From DATIXJ01 sp963714795 (GTDB lineage: Bacteria > Bacteroidota > Ignavibacteria > UBA10030 > SZUA-254): a stretch of DNA of 64,000 nt. Below, one piece after another: positions 62,945 to 64,000 of this stretch. A program made the translations under genes and the position numbers. The notes beneath the pieces were generated by a model. It searched no databases. It saw nothing but the letters and a program-made list of their open reading frames with translations, and was not told the DNA's origin. The stretch covers positions 30,071 through 94,070 of the forward strand of contig CAVQPS010000011.1 of NCBI GenBank assembly GCA_963714795.1, given 5' to 3'. Position 1 is the first letter of the stretch; every line of letters begins with the position of its first letter.

Positions 62945-64000
62945 ATGTTTTCTCATGTCTTAAGTGCCTCAACGCTCGGCATCCATGCTCACCTGGTGCA
63001 GGTCGAAACTCATATTGCCCCTGCATCGCACAGTATAGCAGTGGTAGGATTGCCGGATAACGCCGTAAAAGAAAGTAAAGATCGCGTTTATGCAGCGATT
63101 AAAACGACCGGCTTTCGATGGCCCGGACAACGGATTACCATCAACCTCGCCCCGGCAGATATAAAAAAAGAAGGATCGGCATTCGATCTTCCGATTGCCA
63201 TCGGAATTCTTGCAGCCACCGATCAGGTCATTACCGATTTGCTCAAAGACTTTATCCTGCTCGGAGAGCTTGCGCTCGACGGAACTCTTCGCCCGATTCA
63301 CGGCACACTGCCAATTGCCGTCGAAGCGAAGAGATTGAAAATCCGCGGCATCATTCTTCCGAAAGAAAATGCAAAAGAAGCCGCAATGGTTGATGGGTTA
63401 GATGTTTACCCGCTCGATTCTCTTACTGAAACAGTACACTTCTTCAACGGTGAACACGAACTGATCAAACCGTTCCACATCGACATGCACGAGGTGTTCA
63501 ATCAGGATCAAAAATATCATATCGATTTTGCCGATGTGAAAGGACAGGAAAACGTTAAGCGCGCTCTTGAAGTTGCTGCCGCCGGAGGGCACAACATTAT
63601 TATGATCGGGCCGCCCGGTTCGGGAAAAACGATGCTCGCCAAACGGCTGCCGACAATTCTGCCGCCCCTTTCGTTCGATGAAGCAATTGAAACGACAAAG
63701 ATTCATTCGGTCGCCGGACTTTTGCCGCCCGACATGGCGTTGATTTCCACGCGACCATTCCGGTCACCGCATCACACGATTTCCGACAGTGCGCTTGTCG
63801 GCGGGGGAACGATACCGCGACCGGGAGAAATTTCGCTTGCCCATCATGGCGTTCTTTTTTTGGATGAACTTCCGGAATTTGCACGCAATGTGCTGGAAGT
63901 TCTTCGACAGCCGATCGAAGAAAGTCATGTAACAATCAGCCGATCGAGAATGTCGCTCGATTTTCCTGCAAACTTCATGCTTGTTTGCGCGATGAATCCC
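62945..64000 (+). CDS. comM: ComM/YifB-family AAA+ ATPase, 5' part
   Basis: This is a hexameric helicase-like ATPase that promotes branch migration during natural transformation. The 352 codons present run off the right edge, and the frame is open to the last base. The N-terminal ChlI-like domain (IAVVGLPDNAVKESKDRVYA, TINLAPADIKKEGSAFDLPI) is followed by the ATPase with Walker A GPPGSGKT and Walker B LFLDELPEF. RSPHHTISDSALVGGG is family-specific. It is divergent from the TPR lipoprotein gene. Confidence 0.95.
   Translation, partial: MFSHVLSASTLGIHAHLVQVETHIAPASHSIAVVGLPDNAVKESKDRVYAAIKTTGFRWPGQRITINLAPADIKKEGSAFDLPIAIGILAATDQVITDLLKDFILLGELALDGTLRPIHGTLPIAVEAKRLKIRGIILPKENAKEAAMVDGLDVYPLDSLTETVHFFNGEHELIKPFHIDMHEVFNQDQKYHIDFADVKGQENVKRALEVAAAGGHNIIMIGPPGSGKTMLAKRLPTILPPLSFDEAIETTKIHSVAGLLPPDMALISTRPFRSPHHTISDSALVGGGTIPRPGEISLAHHGVLFLDELPEFARNVLEVLRQPIEESHVTISRSRMSLDFPANFMLVCAMNP

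Overview
The window looks like a chromosomal segment from the Bacteroidota/Ignavibacteriota (Chlorobi-side) lineage. The evidence is two proteins ending in type IX secretion sorting domains of the NYPNPFNPxTTI form, a SprE/PorW-like TPR lipoprotein, many small outer-membrane barrels, a carboxypeptidase-regulatory-domain TonB-type receptor and a compact Rho. One clear promoter (TTGACA-17-TATACT near 49.2 kb) is sigma70-like rather than the TTTG/TAnnTTTG type of Bacteroidia. This favours an Ignavibacteria-like lineage. No tRNA, rRNA, CRISPR array, prophage or insertion sequence was recognised.

Layout. 0-15.1 kb, mostly minus strand: asnS, an ABC-2 transporter pair, a small outer-membrane protein and respiratory complex I genes nuoJ-K-L-M, then a foreign-looking block (an XAC2610-like protein, an ion transporter, and pepF on the opposite strand), then nuoN and the start of the NAD(P)H-hydrate repair gene. 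15.1-27.4 kb: an accessory stretch of separate plus-strand genes, including two sorted surface proteins, RDD, lipoproteins, DUF5694, a secreted dioxygenase-like protein, DinB/ClbS-like, beta carbonic anhydrase, a putative metalloprotease, a molybdopterin-domain protein, an NAD-binding protein and DUF2061. It contains two copies of a promoter-bearing leader about 70 bp long. 27.4-40.2 kb: a TonB-type receptor on the minus strand, then plus-strand small genes, an M13 peptidase, an esterase and a large BNR-repeat exoprotein, then a minus-strand nitrilase-family enzyme. 40.3-47.0 kb: a two-gene signalling unit made of a 2005-residue multi-PAS/GAF histidine kinase with a degenerate KaiC-like N-terminus and a response regulator whose tail resembles a histidine-less HisKA helix pair. 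47.1-50.8 kb: four outer-membrane barrels. 50.8-54.0 kb: thiolase, 3-hydroxyacyl-CoA dehydrogenase and acyl-CoA dehydrogenase. 54.2-62.8 kb: an OmpA/TSP3 protein, rho, folC, pyrD, pyrK and a SprE-like lipoprotein. 62.9 kb to the end: the 5' part of comM.

An important caveat is that at least eleven single-base indels interrupt otherwise good genes between 2.7 and 39.8 kb (pepF four times; the ion transporter, nuoL, natA, the GLUG protein, DUF5694, the dioxygenase-like gene and the nitrilase once each). Because one hits nuoL in an intact complex I operon and another fuses natA to natB, most are probably sequence errors. None was seen in the 40-64 kb half.

The most unusual content is the giant KaiC-like/PAS/GAF kinase with its atypical regulator, the repeat-built sorted protein at 17.2-18.7 kb, and several structured intergenic repeats, one family of which shows compensatory stem changes.
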